NCBI RefSeq assembly: GCF_027409185.1 | Contig: NC_084474.1 | Span: 24,333,382 to 24,397,381, forward strand | DNA length: 64,000 nt | DNA from: Cynocephalus volans | Lineage: Eukaryota; Chordata; Mammalia; Dermoptera; Cynocephalidae | Direction: 5' to 3' | Shown here: piece after piece, positions 27,381 through 62,390 of the stretch | Position numbering within the stretch: the stretch's first letter is position 1 | How the letters are laid out: each line of letters starts with the position of its first letter | Program-made: the position numbers and the translations under genes | Notes under the pieces: generated by a model | Told to the model about the DNA's origin: nothing | Seen by the model: the letters and a program-made list of their open reading frames with translations, nothing else | Database searches by the model: none

Positions 27381-28374
27381 TAAAATTGGTTTAATCTTCA
27401 CCATAGCCCGGGAATATTATTATTTAGTTTGCCCCCTGTGGTTGCTGGGCTCCTTGAACTTGAACCAACTCTTCTTTCTGATTGCCTTGATTTTAGTATT
27501 ATCTAGGACTTGAGTCCAGTTTTCAGTAAATGCTAGCAATGGGAGTCATCGTAGAGAGACTGTCTCACGATTATAGGATTAAGAAGCTTAACTAGGATTT
27601 CGGGGAAGACTAAATTTTGAAGTAAACCACCACCTAGTTTCCGAACATGTTGGAAAATGGAAGGGCCGAAAAGCAACCAGTAAGTTTGTACAAAGCAGTT
27701 AATCCCCAAAGTGGTTCTATTTTATACGAAAGAACGACTTGTCATATTGACAAACGAAAATGAACCCCGTGGAAACCAGTAAGATGCTTTCTTTTCCATA
27801 TCATACTTCTCGCTAGGAGGACACTGACGTTGTGGTGGTTTAATATCTTCAGAAATGCTCCACAGGGATGAAGTTTTGTGTCTCCTGCAGCACCCATGAC
27901 CTTCTGGGAGGGAGCGGGTGGGTTTAGACAGAATAAATTGAAACAGGATGCTTTCAGTAGTTTTTTTTCCCCCCCAGCTTTGATTTTTCTGTCACCCTCT
28001 CAAGTGAACATTACCCAGCATTTAGTTGGGTATCATCTCTCTTCTTCCTTGCCTGTGCTCATTTACTGTGGCTTCTACTATTATCTTTAAAATAGTTTTA
28101 TTCTTAAATAAATATCTCTAATGTGGTTCATATCTTTGAATTTGAGTCTTGACTTTCTAACCATCTACTGGAAATTTTCATTACCACATTTTACTAGTTC
28201 CAACTTAACATATTGTAAACCAAACCTTTCCAAACCAGCCAACTTGCTCTGATTTATTTCTGACGAGGATGCACACTTAGTTTCCAGGACTTAGAACTTT
28301 GACGCCTTCTTTCTTGCGTTTTTTACCTATTCATGCCACATATACAGTTAGTCACTAAACTTCATGGGTTTTTT
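27381..28374. other. CSPP1: CSPP1 intron 1, left part
   Basis: Leaves the CpG island and becomes AT-rich. No exon or named repeat is visible. Confidence 0.4.
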
Positions 28375-29700
28375 GAAAGTGTATTTTAAAAAAAATTCCG
28401 GATTCAATGAGGAAAGGACAGTCTTTTTTTAAAATGGTGCTGGAATAATTTATATTAATATGCAAAAAGATTGAACCTTTTGACCCTCATACCATTTGCA
28501 AAAATTAACTTTAAATGGATCATAGACTTAAATGTAAGACAGAAAAACCATTAAAAAAAAAAAAAAAAACTTCTAAAAGAGAACAGAAGACCATATTTGT
28601 GATCTTGGATTAGGCAAAGATTTCTTAGATATGACACAAAAAGTGCAAAAAATAAATTGATTAAAAATTGAAAAATTAATAAATTGGACTAGATAAAAAT
28701 TAAAAACTTTTGCTGTTAAAAAGTTATTAAGAAAACTTACAAACCAACCACAAGACTGGGAGAAAATATTAACAAAACGTGTTTGATAAAGGACTTGTTT
28801 TCAGTATATATAAAGAAATCTTACCACTCATTAATAAGAAAACAACCTGATTGTAAAAATGGGCAGAAAATTTGAGTAGACACTTTGCCAATTATTATAT
28901 GTATGGATATATGAATGGCAAATAAGCACATGAAAAGATGCTTAACATCATAGTCATTATAGAAATGCAAAGTAAAACCACAAGGAGATTCTACCACAGA
29001 CCAAATAGAGTGACTAAGATCAAAAAGACTGAAAATACCACGCCCTGGCAAAGATGTGTAGAAATTGTAACCCTCATACGCTGCTGATTGGAATATAAAA
29101 TGGTACAGCCACTCTATACTTTGAGGAATAATTTAGCATTTCCTCAAAATGTTATGCATAGAGATCATAGGACCCAGAAATTCTACTACTCCTAGGTATA
29201 TATCAAAGAGAATTGAAAACTATGTTTACACAAAAACCTGTACACAAATACTCATAACAGAAATATTCACAAATAGTCAAAAATTGGAAATGTCCAATAA
29301 CGAATAAAAAAATATATAAACAAAATGTGGGTATTTCTATGCAATGGACTACTATTTAGCCTAAAAAACCCCAACAAACTACATACTGATAGTTACAACT
29401 ATAAAGATGAATCTCAGAACCATTATGTTAAGTGGAAGAAGCCAAATGCACATTGTATGATCCATTTATATGAAATTTTCAGATTAGGCAAAACTGTTAA
29501 GAAAGGAAAGAGATCAGTGGGTTGCCTGAGCTGGAAGTGGGGAGTGACTGCAAAGGGGTATGAGGGAACTTCTTGGAGTAATGAAAGCATTATAAAACGT
29601 GATTGTAGTGATACTTGAATAACTATGAATTTACTAAAAATTATGGAACTAAGATGGGTAAATTTTATGGTATATAAATATTTCCTCAGTTAAAAGAACA
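28375..29700 (+). mobile_element. Old L1 (L1M-type) ORF2 3' part and 3' UTR
   Basis: Sense-strand L1 text runs in order: 'agactgggagaaaatatt', 'catgaaaagatgcttaac', 'tgcaatggactactatttag', 'tgttaagtggaagaagccaa'. It is heavily diverged, with many stops and no intact frame. Lies in CSPP1 intron 1. Confidence 0.75.
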
Positions 29701-30670
29701 GCTTATGAATTTAAAAAAATTCTGGGGCTTGTTGAGGAAAAAAGGAATTCATAATGTCACACTGATAATAAGCCAATTAATAAATGGGGACCAAAGAAGG
29801 GGTCTATCACAAAAGAATGATAAGTAAGTGCTGCCTGGTAAATAAATGTGTAGGGAGTGGTGGAATCGGAAAATTAGCATTTTGCAGCCATCTAGATTCA
29901 AAGATTGGATTAATCAAGAATAACCAATCGATGCTAAATTTAGGGGGAAATTTTGATCAGGAGTAGGATATTTGCATTGTCTAGAATTATCTCCTCATGG
30001 ACTGCTTATTGTTAGAGGGGAACAGTAATACAGAAATCAGACGTCTTGACCAGGTGATCAGAAATAACATCACTAATGGAGGTAGGTCCAACATCACCTA
30101 AGTACTATAGTATTCTTGCTGAGAATGTATAACCTGAATATAGTCATGAAGAAATATCAGGCAGACCCCACCCAGATGGAGAATGTTCTGTTAAAAAGGG
30201 TGGGTAATGAATAAGTTGTATTAAAAAAAATGTTGACGTCATAAAAGACAAAGGAAGGTTGTGAAAATGTTTCAAATTAAAGAAGGCTAGAGAGACATAA
30301 CAGTAAATGCAATACCTAACTTAGAGTGGATCCTGAACTGCAGAGAAGAACATATGCTGTAAGGGCCACTTTTGGGTCAGTTGACAAAAGTGGAAAATAG
30401 ACAATAGATTAGATTTAAAAAATCAGTGTTACTGAAGTCGATAATTGTATTGAGGTTATATAAGAAAATAAAGGACTGTGATGTATGTAATTCAAAATCT
30501 GAATAATATTAGAAAAACTTATGTGCTGTGCATAGAGAGATTGACCTGTGTGCACAAGTAAAGGTTAAAATTGGTAAAGACCAAATGGGTGTTATATGGG
30601 TATTCTGGGTATTATTTTTGTAACTTTTGTGTAAGTTAGAAATTATCTCCAAATAGTTAAAAAAACATTT
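29701..30670 (+). repeat. Probable L1ME-type 3' UTR material
   Basis: 'taacagtaaatgcaatacct', 'gtggatcctgaactgcag' and 'gtattgaggttatataagaa' recall the 3' UTR of old L1ME/HAL1 elements. Assignment is from memory and approximate. Confidence 0.4.
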
Positions 30671-30729
30671 TTTGAAAAAGTGCTTTGACTTAAGGATTAA
30701 AGGGTTTTTTTAGTTTGCTTTTGTTTTTT

Positions 30730-30788
30730 GGTGTGTGTGCATGCATGCGTGTGTGTATGTGTGTGTGTATGTGGTGGTGGTGGTGGTT
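30730..30788 (+). repeat. TG/GGT simple repeat
   Basis: Interrupted (TG)n followed by (GGT)n, then a T-run at about 30,790-30,806. Lies 230 bases before CSPP1 exon 2. Confidence 0.85.
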
Positions 30789-31036
30789 CTTTTTTTTTTT
30801 TTTTTATTTCTTTTCAGATATTTTAAAGTATGTTATATGCTTTTCAGGGAGTTAGGAGAGGAAGCAGACAGGCATATTTACGATCAAGCTTAAGTTTGAA
30901 GTGCTCAATTTGATCAGTGAGATTGAATATTAAATGGTGGACTAAGCCTGAATGTTAATAATTAGGCTAAAAATACTGCAATATAATTGTGCCCATTGAA
31001 GAATTTTTTTTTTTTTCCTTTTTTAGAATCCGCGAA

Positions 31037-52550
<21,514 letters not shown>

Positions 52551-54650
52551 GTATTTACAGCTTCATTTTTATTTTCTTTATTTGCTTAATATTGTTGTTG
52601 TTACTTTTATCATTATATTAGGGAGAAGCAGTTTCATTTGATTTGCTATGTTTGATTAATTGTAAGATGCTATCAATTTTAAGATGCACCATTATTTTAT
52701 GTGCTACTGAGGGGGAAAAAAAACACTCAAGGTGGGGACCCTGTGGTATAGCTGGGTAACTGAAAGGCTATACCCATCATGTAAAAGTAAATGGGAAGTA
52801 AACATTTGCACAGAAAGGGACAGAGAGTCCACTTGTCCTAAACTTGGCACTGAGTGGAAAGAGTAGAAAAAATAAAATAAAATCCTTGTTGAGAATTTGA
52901 AGTGGAAACCAGAACTGATTCAGGTTCATAGTCTGAATTCAAGTTGCCAGAAGTTTCCAAAAAAACCTTGAGGCAAGAATTCAGAGTTGTCTTGGTTCAT
53001 AGTGCCCCTAGAGGACCAGCAGGGGAAAAATAACTCCTCTCTCCAATAACTTGACTTAAAAGTAGGTTGATAGCCACTCAGGTTTCAGATGTTAAAATGT
53101 GGGCAAAAGGGATACCTTAAGATAGATGAAATATAGTTTAATGTTCATATGCTCTAAGTATCTTTATCAGTATGTTTGTTTTAAAGTTACTTTTCAAACA
53201 CTTATTTAAGTGAAATGGCGTTTTCTTGATGAGATTTTCAGATGCTTTTCAGTTTCTTTGTGTGATTGTTTTTGTGACGCAATTTGTAATTTCTCAACTG
53301 CTAAAATGAGGTTTTATTTAATTGTCATAATTTTTTCATACTGTACTTAAAGGTTGCCATATTTTAACCTAACTTTTGATTTGGAGATAGAAATATTGCA
53401 GCATCCCATATTTGTCATTGACTTGTTAACTTGAAGGGGTTAAATGTAAATTTTGAGCAGTTTTTTATGGGACCTGAATCATTTATTAGCCCAGATAGAT
53501 TTCTTTTTTAGGATTTTAGAAAATTTTCCCAGGGGTAATGCTGTACATTCAGCATTCTAATTATTAATAGCAATGTAAAGCTTTCATAGTTCTTTGTATT
53601 CTCTTTATTTTGCAGCTATTATTTTCTATTCATTCAATATTTTTAATATTTCCCCTGATTTACGTATTTTGAGTGAAGGATTAGAATTTTGGAATGTGAA
53701 CTGTAGGTTCTCTGATCTGAATCTAATTGTACTTCAGAAAATGCTTCATATCCTATAATGTGATATATTTGAAAATTCTTATATTTGAAGGTAGTCAAAG
53801 CCTGCCTAAACTCAAAGTACTCTCAATTGGGGAACTGCAGGTTATTTTGGACTCTTGGTGCTGTCTTCATTGTACATGAGAACGTTTTTTTCCTTTATGG
53901 TGTTTGTTTGCCTTTAGAGTGTAATTAATGCATACCCTTTAAGTTTGGAATTTTAAGAAACATATTATGGTGGTCATTACTTTGATTTTTTATATATTTT
54001 GATTTTTTTAAAAATAATTACACCCTGTGATAATTTTATACATGAACTAACAAATGAATTTCATCCTAATTATTGGAGAATTGTCTTTTCTTATGTATCT
54101 TTTAAGTGAAATGAACTCTTTCTATATAAACTTCCCCAAATAGTATTTTAAAAATAAATTAAACATCAGGTCGAGTGAGAACAATTCCTGTTAAACATGT
54201 TAAAATATTACTTCAAAATGTAAATCATATTATATGTTGCTTTCATTTCATTAATGTATCAACTCTTACATCTCCAAATGTTAAGGTGTTTCACATGTCT
54301 CTGTGGCAATTGAAGTTAAAATTGAATGTATAGATTTCAGATTTGTAGATTCCTTATTTCCAACAAACAAAAAACCAAAAATTTTTATATCATTTATTCA
54401 GTAGTTTCTGTTTAATAAGCCAAGTGGTTGGCAGGAGAAATGACTATATTTGTTAGTGAAAATTTTGAGGCTAAAGAAATGTGGAACTGCATTTGGTCTT
54501 TTGCTCTAAACTTTTATTCTTAATATACTGTAATTGTAACCAGAAGTTCTTGGCAAAAATCAGTATAATTGATTGTGAAAAGTACAACGTTAATTCTCCT
54601 TTATTCTTCTAAATTTCTCTTGCTCTCTGTTTTTTCTTTTTCTTCTAAAA
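52551..54650 (+). other. CSPP1: CSPP1 intron 8, left part
   Basis: About 2.1 kb of AT-rich, apparently unique DNA after exon 8. No exon seen. Confidence 0.45.
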
Positions 54651-54651
54651 G

Positions 54652-54728
54652 TACACCAAGGTCAAGGGTTTGGATCCCCACACTGGCCAGCTGCCAAAAA
54701 AAATAAAAAATAGAAATAAATAATAAAA
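54652..54728 (+). mobile_element. 5'-truncated CYN-type SINE
   Basis: Starts inside the tRNA-like unit ('caccaaggtcaagggtttgg'), ends 'actggccagctgcc' and an A-rich tail. Confidence 0.7.
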
Positions 54729-54991
54729 GTCAGCATCTGATAAATTCTAGTTTTGGTTTATAATAATATTATTTTTATACTTTTGATCTCAGTTCCTCTT
54801 TAATTACCATATAAACTTTTTCTTATACCATGATATGTTTATTAAGGAAACATTTCCCCTACTTTAAATATGTGAAAACTAAAGCTTTCTTCAGGAAATG
54901 ATGTTTCTTTCCTAAACTCATACTGTGAATCACTGGCAGTGTTCTTAAATAATTAACAAGGTGGTTAGCACTGTGATTGGTAGTTGCATTC

Positions 54992-55016
54992 TGTGTGTGT
55001 GTGTGTGTGTGTGTGT
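54992..55016 (+). repeat. (TG)n microsatellite
   Basis: About twelve uninterrupted TG units. Confidence 0.9.
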
Positions 55017-55486
55017 ATGCGTATTATTTGTTTGTACATATTTATCAATTTGAGAAAAAGTTATAATGTTTTAGGAGCTTTCTTAAGTTGAATATAATAG
55101 TATGTCTTATGATACTTTGAAATTTATAGGGTTTGTTTAAATATAGTCATCCTAATCTTTATTATTTATTAACTTGAGCTGTAGAAGTTAATATATTACC
55201 TTATTATGTTTTACTTTAACCAGTGTTAGTGAGCTAAAGAAGTTTTTAGCATTAAAAAATGCTGTTTTTTAGTTTGTGAGTGATTTATGTAGTTAGCTCT
55301 TCCATTCTACGTATATGTTGATATTTTCTAGTTTATAATTAATAGTCATTGAATAAAATTCTGAAATAACACTCCATGTGAAATTAGAATCTGTCTTAGC
55401 CACATAGATTAAGTGCTTACTTAGTGTAGGACATTCTTCTAAGAAATGTGCATGCTTAGTATGTAAGACATAAATGAGGAGAAATG

Positions 55487-55653
55487 TTTTTTTTTTTTTT
55501 TTGTCCTTTTTGTGACCGGTAAGGGGATTGCAACTCTTGGCTTGGTGTCGTCCGCACTGCGCTCAGCCAGTGAGTGCACCGGCCATCCCTATGTAGGATC
55601 CGAACCTGCACGGCGAGCGCCACACTCTCCCGAGTGCGCCATGCGGTCGGCCC
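55487..55653 (-). mobile_element. CYN-type composite SINE
   Basis: An antisense copy with a T-run tail, 'gtgaccggtaaggggattgc' and a 'ggatccgaacc' B-box complement. 8-bp direct repeats GAGAAATG lie at 55479-55486 and 55654-55661. Confidence 0.85.
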
Positions 55654-55661
55654 GAGAAATG

Positions 55662-57080
55662 GTTTTTTAAAGCATAAGTTATGTAGTTTTGTGTTACTTT
55701 TTTTCCTATTTATAGTTAATTTTAATTTGTCTTTGGAAGGGCCATTTTAGTCATTATTTTCCCCACTTTTAAAGGTGGGATTGATAATAGAAAGCACTGT
55801 TATTAAAATAAATATAAAAATTGGGAAAGAACTGAGAAAAATGAGGAAAGTGGTGACTCACAGTTAACATCAGAGTTTTTCTTTAGCTTCTATAGTTAGA
55901 ATACCCTTAACAGCAGAATTCATTCACAAGAGAGAAATTCTTGTTATGGAAGTGACGTAACTGTCATTATTATGAATTAAATGGCTTCTTTTAAGTAAGG
56001 AGAAATTGAATTCTCCTTCCCTGTGGGCTGTATCAATATAAGACAAACAGATGGTAAATATTTTATTTTAATAATATGGTATTATTGATAGCATAAACAC
56101 TAAATTTACTTCTGAAATAGTTTGATTCTGTGGCTTATTATGGGAAAAAAGGAGTTATTTATTATCATTTAGGAGTTCATTCACATTTAAATTAGTTAGC
56201 AGGAAATACTTGTGGCTTTAAATAATTTGCGTTTCTTCTATAAGGGAGTTTTTTTTGTTTTATTTTGTTTTTAAGATTAACGTGTATTAATTTTTAGGGT
56301 GAACTTGGCCTCTAGTCTGTACCCGATTTCTTTGAGCATTAAGATTTTTACCTAATCAGAGTCGTTGATCTATGTCTTCAGGGAACTAGAAAGGGAGAAA
56401 AAGCTTTTTTCATTTAATGTGTGTGTGGTTTTTTTTTTTTTTTTTTTGATAGTAGGATGGTGAAACCGTTTTGCAATTATTTCATTCCCTCTATCATATC
56501 CAATTTGCATTTTAGAGGAAACAAATTCTCTCTTTCATGAGGTGTGTTCATTTCTGAGGTTTTAAGGTGTGGTAAATGAACCTATGTATTTAAAGCCATG
56601 GAATATTTAGATAGATTACTTCTGGGTCACAGGGATAGTCTTAATCTGGTACTGGCTGTAAGCCACAGCAAAACAGAAAGGACTTTCCAGGCACAATATG
56701 GACCTAAACTAAACCCCAGATTTTGATTAGAATCAGGTCGTTCTAAGGCTTTTAGTGAGTGCATTACTTCTGGATATTATCATCTGACAGTTACCCTTCA
56801 ATGTTGAGAGGATTTGAAGAGTGAGCAATGGTTAAACATCTGCTGACTCTTGCCAGTTTTTTTCTTCAGAGGACTTTATTTGCCTTAGTAAAGCTTTCAA
56901 GAATAAATTGTAAATCCACCATAAAAACTGTTAAAGTGAGCTAACAGACATGTTTAAGGGTGATTAAAAGCTACATTTATTAGAAATATGAAAGGAAGTT
57001 TAGTAAATGAAGGAAATTTCATCAAAATTATAGGAATATTTTTATAGAGAATAAGGTGGCTAACTTTCCAAACTATAATT
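55662..57080. other. CSPP1: CSPP1 intron 8, middle
   Basis: AT-rich with a T-run at 56,431-56,448. No exon or named repeat. Confidence 0.4.
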
Positions 57081-58544
57081 TGGCTTCACAGCTTAAGTTC
57101 CTTCCAGTTTTTTTTTGTTTTTGTTTTTTTCTTTCTTTTTTTAGGTCTTATATTAGTAACTTTTTATATATATATATCTGGGGTTTTTTTCTTCAATTTT
57201 ATTTATATTTATTTTTGTGGGGTACAGTGTGTTATTTCAATACATGCATATACTACACAGTGATTCACTTAGCATAGTTTTGTACCTGTTAGTCTACCCC
57301 TTCTTCTCCACCCCCTTTTCCCTGGACTCCAGTCTCTGGTAACCATTATTCTACTCTCTACTTCTATGAGAACCACTTTTTTTTTTTTTTTTTTTAAGAT
57401 TCCACATATGAGTGAGATCATGTGGTATTTGACTTCCTATGCCTGACTTATTTCACTTAACATGATGGTTTCCAATTCTGTACATGTTGTTACAAGTGAT
57501 AGGATAGCATTTCTTGTTATAGCTGAATAGTATTCCATTGTGCATATACACCACAGTTTTTTATCCATTCATCCGTTGATGGGCTTTTATATTGATTCCA
57601 TCTCTCGTGAATAGCGTTGAGATGAACGTGGGTGTGCAGATGTCTTTTTGATATATTGATTTCTTTTCCTTTGGGTATATAACCCAGTAGTGGGACAGCT
57701 GGATCGTAAGGTAGTTCTATTTTTAGTTCTCTGAGGAACCTCCAAACTGTTTTCCAAAATGGCTATACCAATTTACATTCCCATCAACAATGTAGGAGGG
57801 TTCCATTTTCTCTGCATCTTCACCAGCATTTGTTGTTTTGTCTTGTTGATAATAGCCATTCTAACTGGGGTGAGATGATCTCTCATTGTGGTTTTAGTTT
57901 GCATTTCCCTGATGATTAGTGATTTTGAACATTTTTTCATGTGCTTCTTGGCCATTTATATAGGTCCTTTGCCCATTTTTTAATTGGTTTGTTTATTTTT
58001 TTGCTGTTGAGTTGTTTGAGTTACTTATATATACTGGTTTAGCCCCTTGTCTGATGTGTAGTTTGCAAACATTTTCTCCCATTCTGTAGTTTTTCTCTTC
58101 ATTTTGTTGATAGTGACCCTTGCTGTGCAGAAGCTTTTTAGTTTGACAGTTCCATTTGTGTATTTTTGCTTTAGTTGCCTGTGCCTTTGTGGTCTCGTTC
58201 AAAAAAGTGCTGCACACTCACATTTTGTGTAGCATTTCCCCTATGTTTTCTTCTAGTAGTTTCAGTTTCAGCTTAAATTTAGGTCTTTAATTCATTTTAA
58301 GTTGATTTTTGTGTATGGTGAGAGATACAGGTCTAATTTCAGTGTTCTGCATGTGGGTATCCAGTTTTCCTAGCACCATTTATTAAAGAGGCTGTCCTTT
58401 CCCCACTGTATATTCTTGGCACCTTTGTTGAAAATCAGTTGACTGTAAGTGCATGGGTTTATTTCTGGGCTCTCTATTGTCTTCTACTGGTCTATTGTCT
58501 ATTTTTATGCCAGTATCATGCTATTTTGGTTACTATAGCTTTAT

Positions 58545-58714
58545 TGTGTGTGTGTGTGTGTGCGTGCAGGTGTATAAATTCTTTTAAAACACCATTTCAA
58601 GGATGTTCTCTTATTTATTTATTTATTTATTTTGGTGGCTGGCCAGTACAGGGGTCTGAACCCTTGACCTTAGTGTAATAGTGCATTCTAACCAACTGAG
58701 CTAACTGGCCAGTC
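58545..58714 (-). mobile_element. CYN-type SINE nested in the L1, with TG microsatellite beside it
   Basis: An antisense SINE monomer (58,611-58,714; 'ggtggctggccagtacaggg' to 'ctaactggccag') with an (ATTT)n tail. It and a (TG)n run at 58,545-58,562 interrupt the L1 text, which resumes with 'tatagtatatttgaagtcag'. The SINE arrived after the L1. Confidence 0.85.
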
Positions 58715-61159
58715 CCTATAGTATATTTGAAGTCAGGAAGTGTGATGCCTCCAACTTTGTTCTTTTTGTTAAAGATTGCTTTGGCTATATGGGGTCTTTA
58801 GTGGTTTCATACAAATTTTAAGATCATTTTTTCTATTTCTGTGAAGAATGTCATTGGTATTTTTATAAGGATTACATTGAATTTGTAGAGTGCTTTGGAT
58901 AATATGGACATTTTGATGATAATTCTTCGAACCCATGAACGTGGGATATCTTTTCATTTATTTGTGTCCTCTTCAATTTTTTCACCAGTGTTTTAAAGTT
59001 TTCATCGTAGAGGTCCTTCACCTCCTTGGTTAAATTTACTCCTAGGTATTTCATTTTTTTGGTAGCTATTGTGAATGGGATTACTTTCTTGATTTCTTCT
59101 TTAGCTATTTTGTTATTGATGTAGAGGAAAGATGTTGATTTTTTGTGTGTTGGTTTTGTATCCTGCCACTCCACTGAATTCATTTATTAGTTCTAGTAAT
59201 TTTTTGGTGGAGTCTTTAGGGTTTCCTAAATACTTGATTATGTCATTTGCGAATAGGGATAGTTTGGCTTCCTCCTTTCCAATTTGGATGCCCTTTATTG
59301 CTTTCTCTTGCCTTACTGTGCTGGCTAGAACTTCCAGTACTATGTTGAGTAAGAGTGGGGAAAGTGGGCATCCTTGTCTCGTTTCAGATCTTAGAGGAAA
59401 AACCTCCTATTTTTTCCATTCAGTATATTAGCTGTGGATTTGTTGTATATGGCCTTTATTGTGTTGAGGTACATTCCTTCTATACATAGTTTGTTAAGAG
59501 TTTTTATCAGGAAGGGGTATTGGATTTTATCACATAGTTTTTCTGCATCTATTGAAATGATCTTATGGTTGTTTTCCTTTATTCTGTTGATGTGATGTAT
59601 CACGTTTATTGATTTGTGTATGTTGAACCATCATCCTTGTATTCTTGGGATGAATCCCAATTGATCATGATGAATGATCTTTTTAATGTGTTGTTGGATT
59701 CTGTTTGCTAGTATTTTGTTGAGGATCTTCATGTCTCTGTTCATTAGCAATATTGGTCTGTAGTTTTCTTTTTTTTGTTGTGTATTTTTCTAGTTTTGGT
59801 ATAAGGTTAATGTTGGCCTCGTAGAATATGTTTGGAAGTATTCCCTCCTCTTCAATTTTTGGAAGAATTTGAGAAGAATTGGCATTAGTTCTTTTTTAAA
59901 TGTTTGGTAGAATTCAGCAGTAATGCCATCTGATCTGGTCCTGGGGTTTTCTCTGTTGGGAGATTATTACTGCTTCAATCTCATTATCTTTTATTAGTCT
60001 GTTTGTGTTTTCTAGTTCTTCATGATTCAACCTTAGTAAGTTGTATGTGTCCAGGAATTTATCTGTTTCTTCTAGGTTTTCCAGTTTGTTTGCATATAGT
60101 ATTTTGTTGCTGTCTCTTATGATCCTTTGTATTTCTGTTGTATCAGTTGTACTGTTTCCTTTTCAATTCTGATTTTATTAATTTGAGTCTCTTTTTCTTC
60201 ATTAGTCTAGCTAAAGGTTTATTGATTTTATTTATCTTTTCAAAAAAGCAACTTTTTTTCCCATCAGTTTTTCTTATTGTTTTTTAAAACTGTAATTCAT
60301 TTATTTCTGCTCTGATCTTTGTTATTTCTCCCCTCTTATTGATTTTGGGTTTAGTTTGTTCTTGTTTTTCTAGTTCCTTAAGGTGTAATGTTAGGTTGTT
60401 TGTTTGAAGTCTGTCTTCTTTTTTTGTGTAGACATCTATTGCTATAAGTGTTCCTCTTAGAACTGCTTTTGCTGAATCCCATGTTTAGGAGCATGTTGTT
60501 TAATTTCCGTGTATTTGTACCGTTTGTAGTGTCCCTTTTGTTGTTGATTGCTAGTTTTATTCCATTGAGACTGGACAAGGTAGTTGATATGATTTCAGTT
60601 TTTTAAAAATTTGTTGAGGCTTGTTTTGTGACCTAACATATGGTTATTTCTAGAGAATGTTCCATGTCCTGCTGAGAAGAATGTGTATTCTGTAGTTGTT
60701 GGATGAAATATTCTATTTATGTCCATTTTGTCCAATCATCTTAGAGTAGAGATTAATTCTGATGTTTCCTGGTTAACTTTCTGTCTGGATGATCTGTCCT
60801 TTGATGAAAGCGGGGTGTTAAAGTCCCCAGCTATTATTGTATTAGAGTCTATTTCTCTGACTAGCTCTAATAGTAATTGCTTATATACTGGGTGCTCCAG
60901 AGTTGAGTACGTATATATTTAGAATTGCTATAATCCTCTTGTTAAATTGATCCCTTTATCATTATATAATAACTTTCCTTATCTTTTTTTACTTTCTTTG
61001 TCTTGGTGTCTATTTTTTTATCTGATATAAGTATAGCTATGCCTGCTCTTTTTTGGTTTCCATTTCTGACAGTCTTTTTCCTCCAGCGTTCTGAATATAT
61101 TATCCCATTCTGTTTTGTCCTTTAGGGTTTCTACTGAGAAAACTGCTGCTCCATCCAGA

Positions 61160-61180
61160 TGAGCTAACTGGCCAGCCCTG
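61160..61180 (-). mobile_element. SINE scrap inside the L1 break
   Basis: 'gagctaactggccagccc' is the head of a CYN-type SINE on the minus strand, without its body. Confidence 0.4.
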
Positions 61181-62390
61181 AGTTGATAATTTCATATGTT
61201 TTATGTTTGAGTTCACTGATTCTTTCCTCAGTTTAAGTTTTCTGTTGGAGCTTTCTATCGACTTTTTCAGTTCAGATAACATATTCTTTATTTGTAGAAT
61301 TTCTATTTGGTTTTAAAAAATTGACTCTATTCTTGTATCAAGTTCCTCATTCTGCTCCTGGGTTGTTTTCCATATATCACTTAATTTTCTGTGTTTTGTT
61401 GTGACTGCCTGAACATCCTTAAGAGGATTCTTCTGAATTCTCTGTCAGACTTTTCATAAATCTGATGTTCCTCTGGGTCCATTGCTGGTGCTTGGTTTGT
61501 TTTCTTTGATAGTGTCATATTTCTCTGTTCTTTCTTGATCTTTGTGTCTTTACATTGATGCCTGGGCATTTAAGGAGACTGCTCCCTCTTCTAGGTTTTA
61601 TAGGTGTTCTTTTTGGTGGTGTTAGACCTTTACTGGTTAGTTAATATCAGAGCTTTGTTTCTGATCTTTTTTTCCCCCCAGTTCTGTGTTGGATTATTAT
61701 CTACCACCACCACTTAAACTCTGCCCTGGAAATATTTTGTTGATCTTTGGTTAATTCCAAAATAGGGGACCTTCCTGTGAGGACCAGCACTTGGGCCCTG
61801 TGGTTGAGCTAAATTGTTGCTTTGCTGCTGGTTCTCTGGAGAAGGCTTTTTGTGTGGCTCAGGTTTTAGTTTTTGGCCTTTTAATTACTTTCAGGTCTTG
61901 TGAGTTCAGGTACACCTCAGGCTGTGTGGAAATTCTGGCCTGGGACTGGGTCTTTCCAGAAAACTGCACTCCCTGCAGTTGTGTTTCCCTGATCAGTCTG
62001 CATTGAATGGGCCTGTGCCTATTGGAAGGCAGATGAGCTGCTCACAGCCTGTCTGCTCCCCAGCCGCAACACTAAATGCTTCCTGTGGGGTGGGTATGTG
62101 TGGGTCCCTCTCACTGGCCTCTGGGTGGCCCCTTTTGTTGGTCAGCTGCGGCCTTGATCCTGTGTGGGTCCATGGGAACCCTGCCAGTGGTCTCTCTGGC
62201 TTCGGGCTGGTATGGTACACTCTGAGTCACTCTTCTCCCTCTCAGGATGACCCTACTCTCCCTCCCTGAGCTCCAGCAGTCCCAGGCTGGAAGTCTTTGC
62301 TTTTCAACAGTTATAAATTGATTGGCTATGTGAGTGTGTGATGCTGGAGACTGTCTGTTCTGCTATCTTGCTGATGTCTCCTGGAATCTC

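Larger units (their letters stand above)
57085..62390 (-). mobile_element. 5-kb antisense L1 relic with 3' UTR, ORF2 and 5' region
   Basis: Read on the minus strand it runs from a 5'-UTR-like region (62,390-61,190), through the ORF2 endonuclease part (about 61,050-60,650) and reverse-transcriptase part (about 59,900-59,200, with [15 protein letters not shown]), to the 3' UTR near 57,180 and an A-rich end. ORF2 is split by stops and frameshifts. I find no ORF1, so it seems lost in a deletion near 61,070-61,190, where a SINE scrap also lies. Non-functional. Confidence 0.85.

Noticed and set aside
26329-27394. Several overlapping long open frames (up to 163 aa) on both strands in the CpG island
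   Set aside because: High GC content removes stop codons by chance. The products are low-complexity Gly/Arg/Pro runs in all frames, with no homology I recognise and no splice logic.
57773-61569. A set of Lys/Asn-rich open frames on the minus strand
   Set aside because: They are pieces of a broken L1 ORF2 and 5' region, including an [12 protein letters not shown] reverse-transcriptase remnant. They are not host genes.
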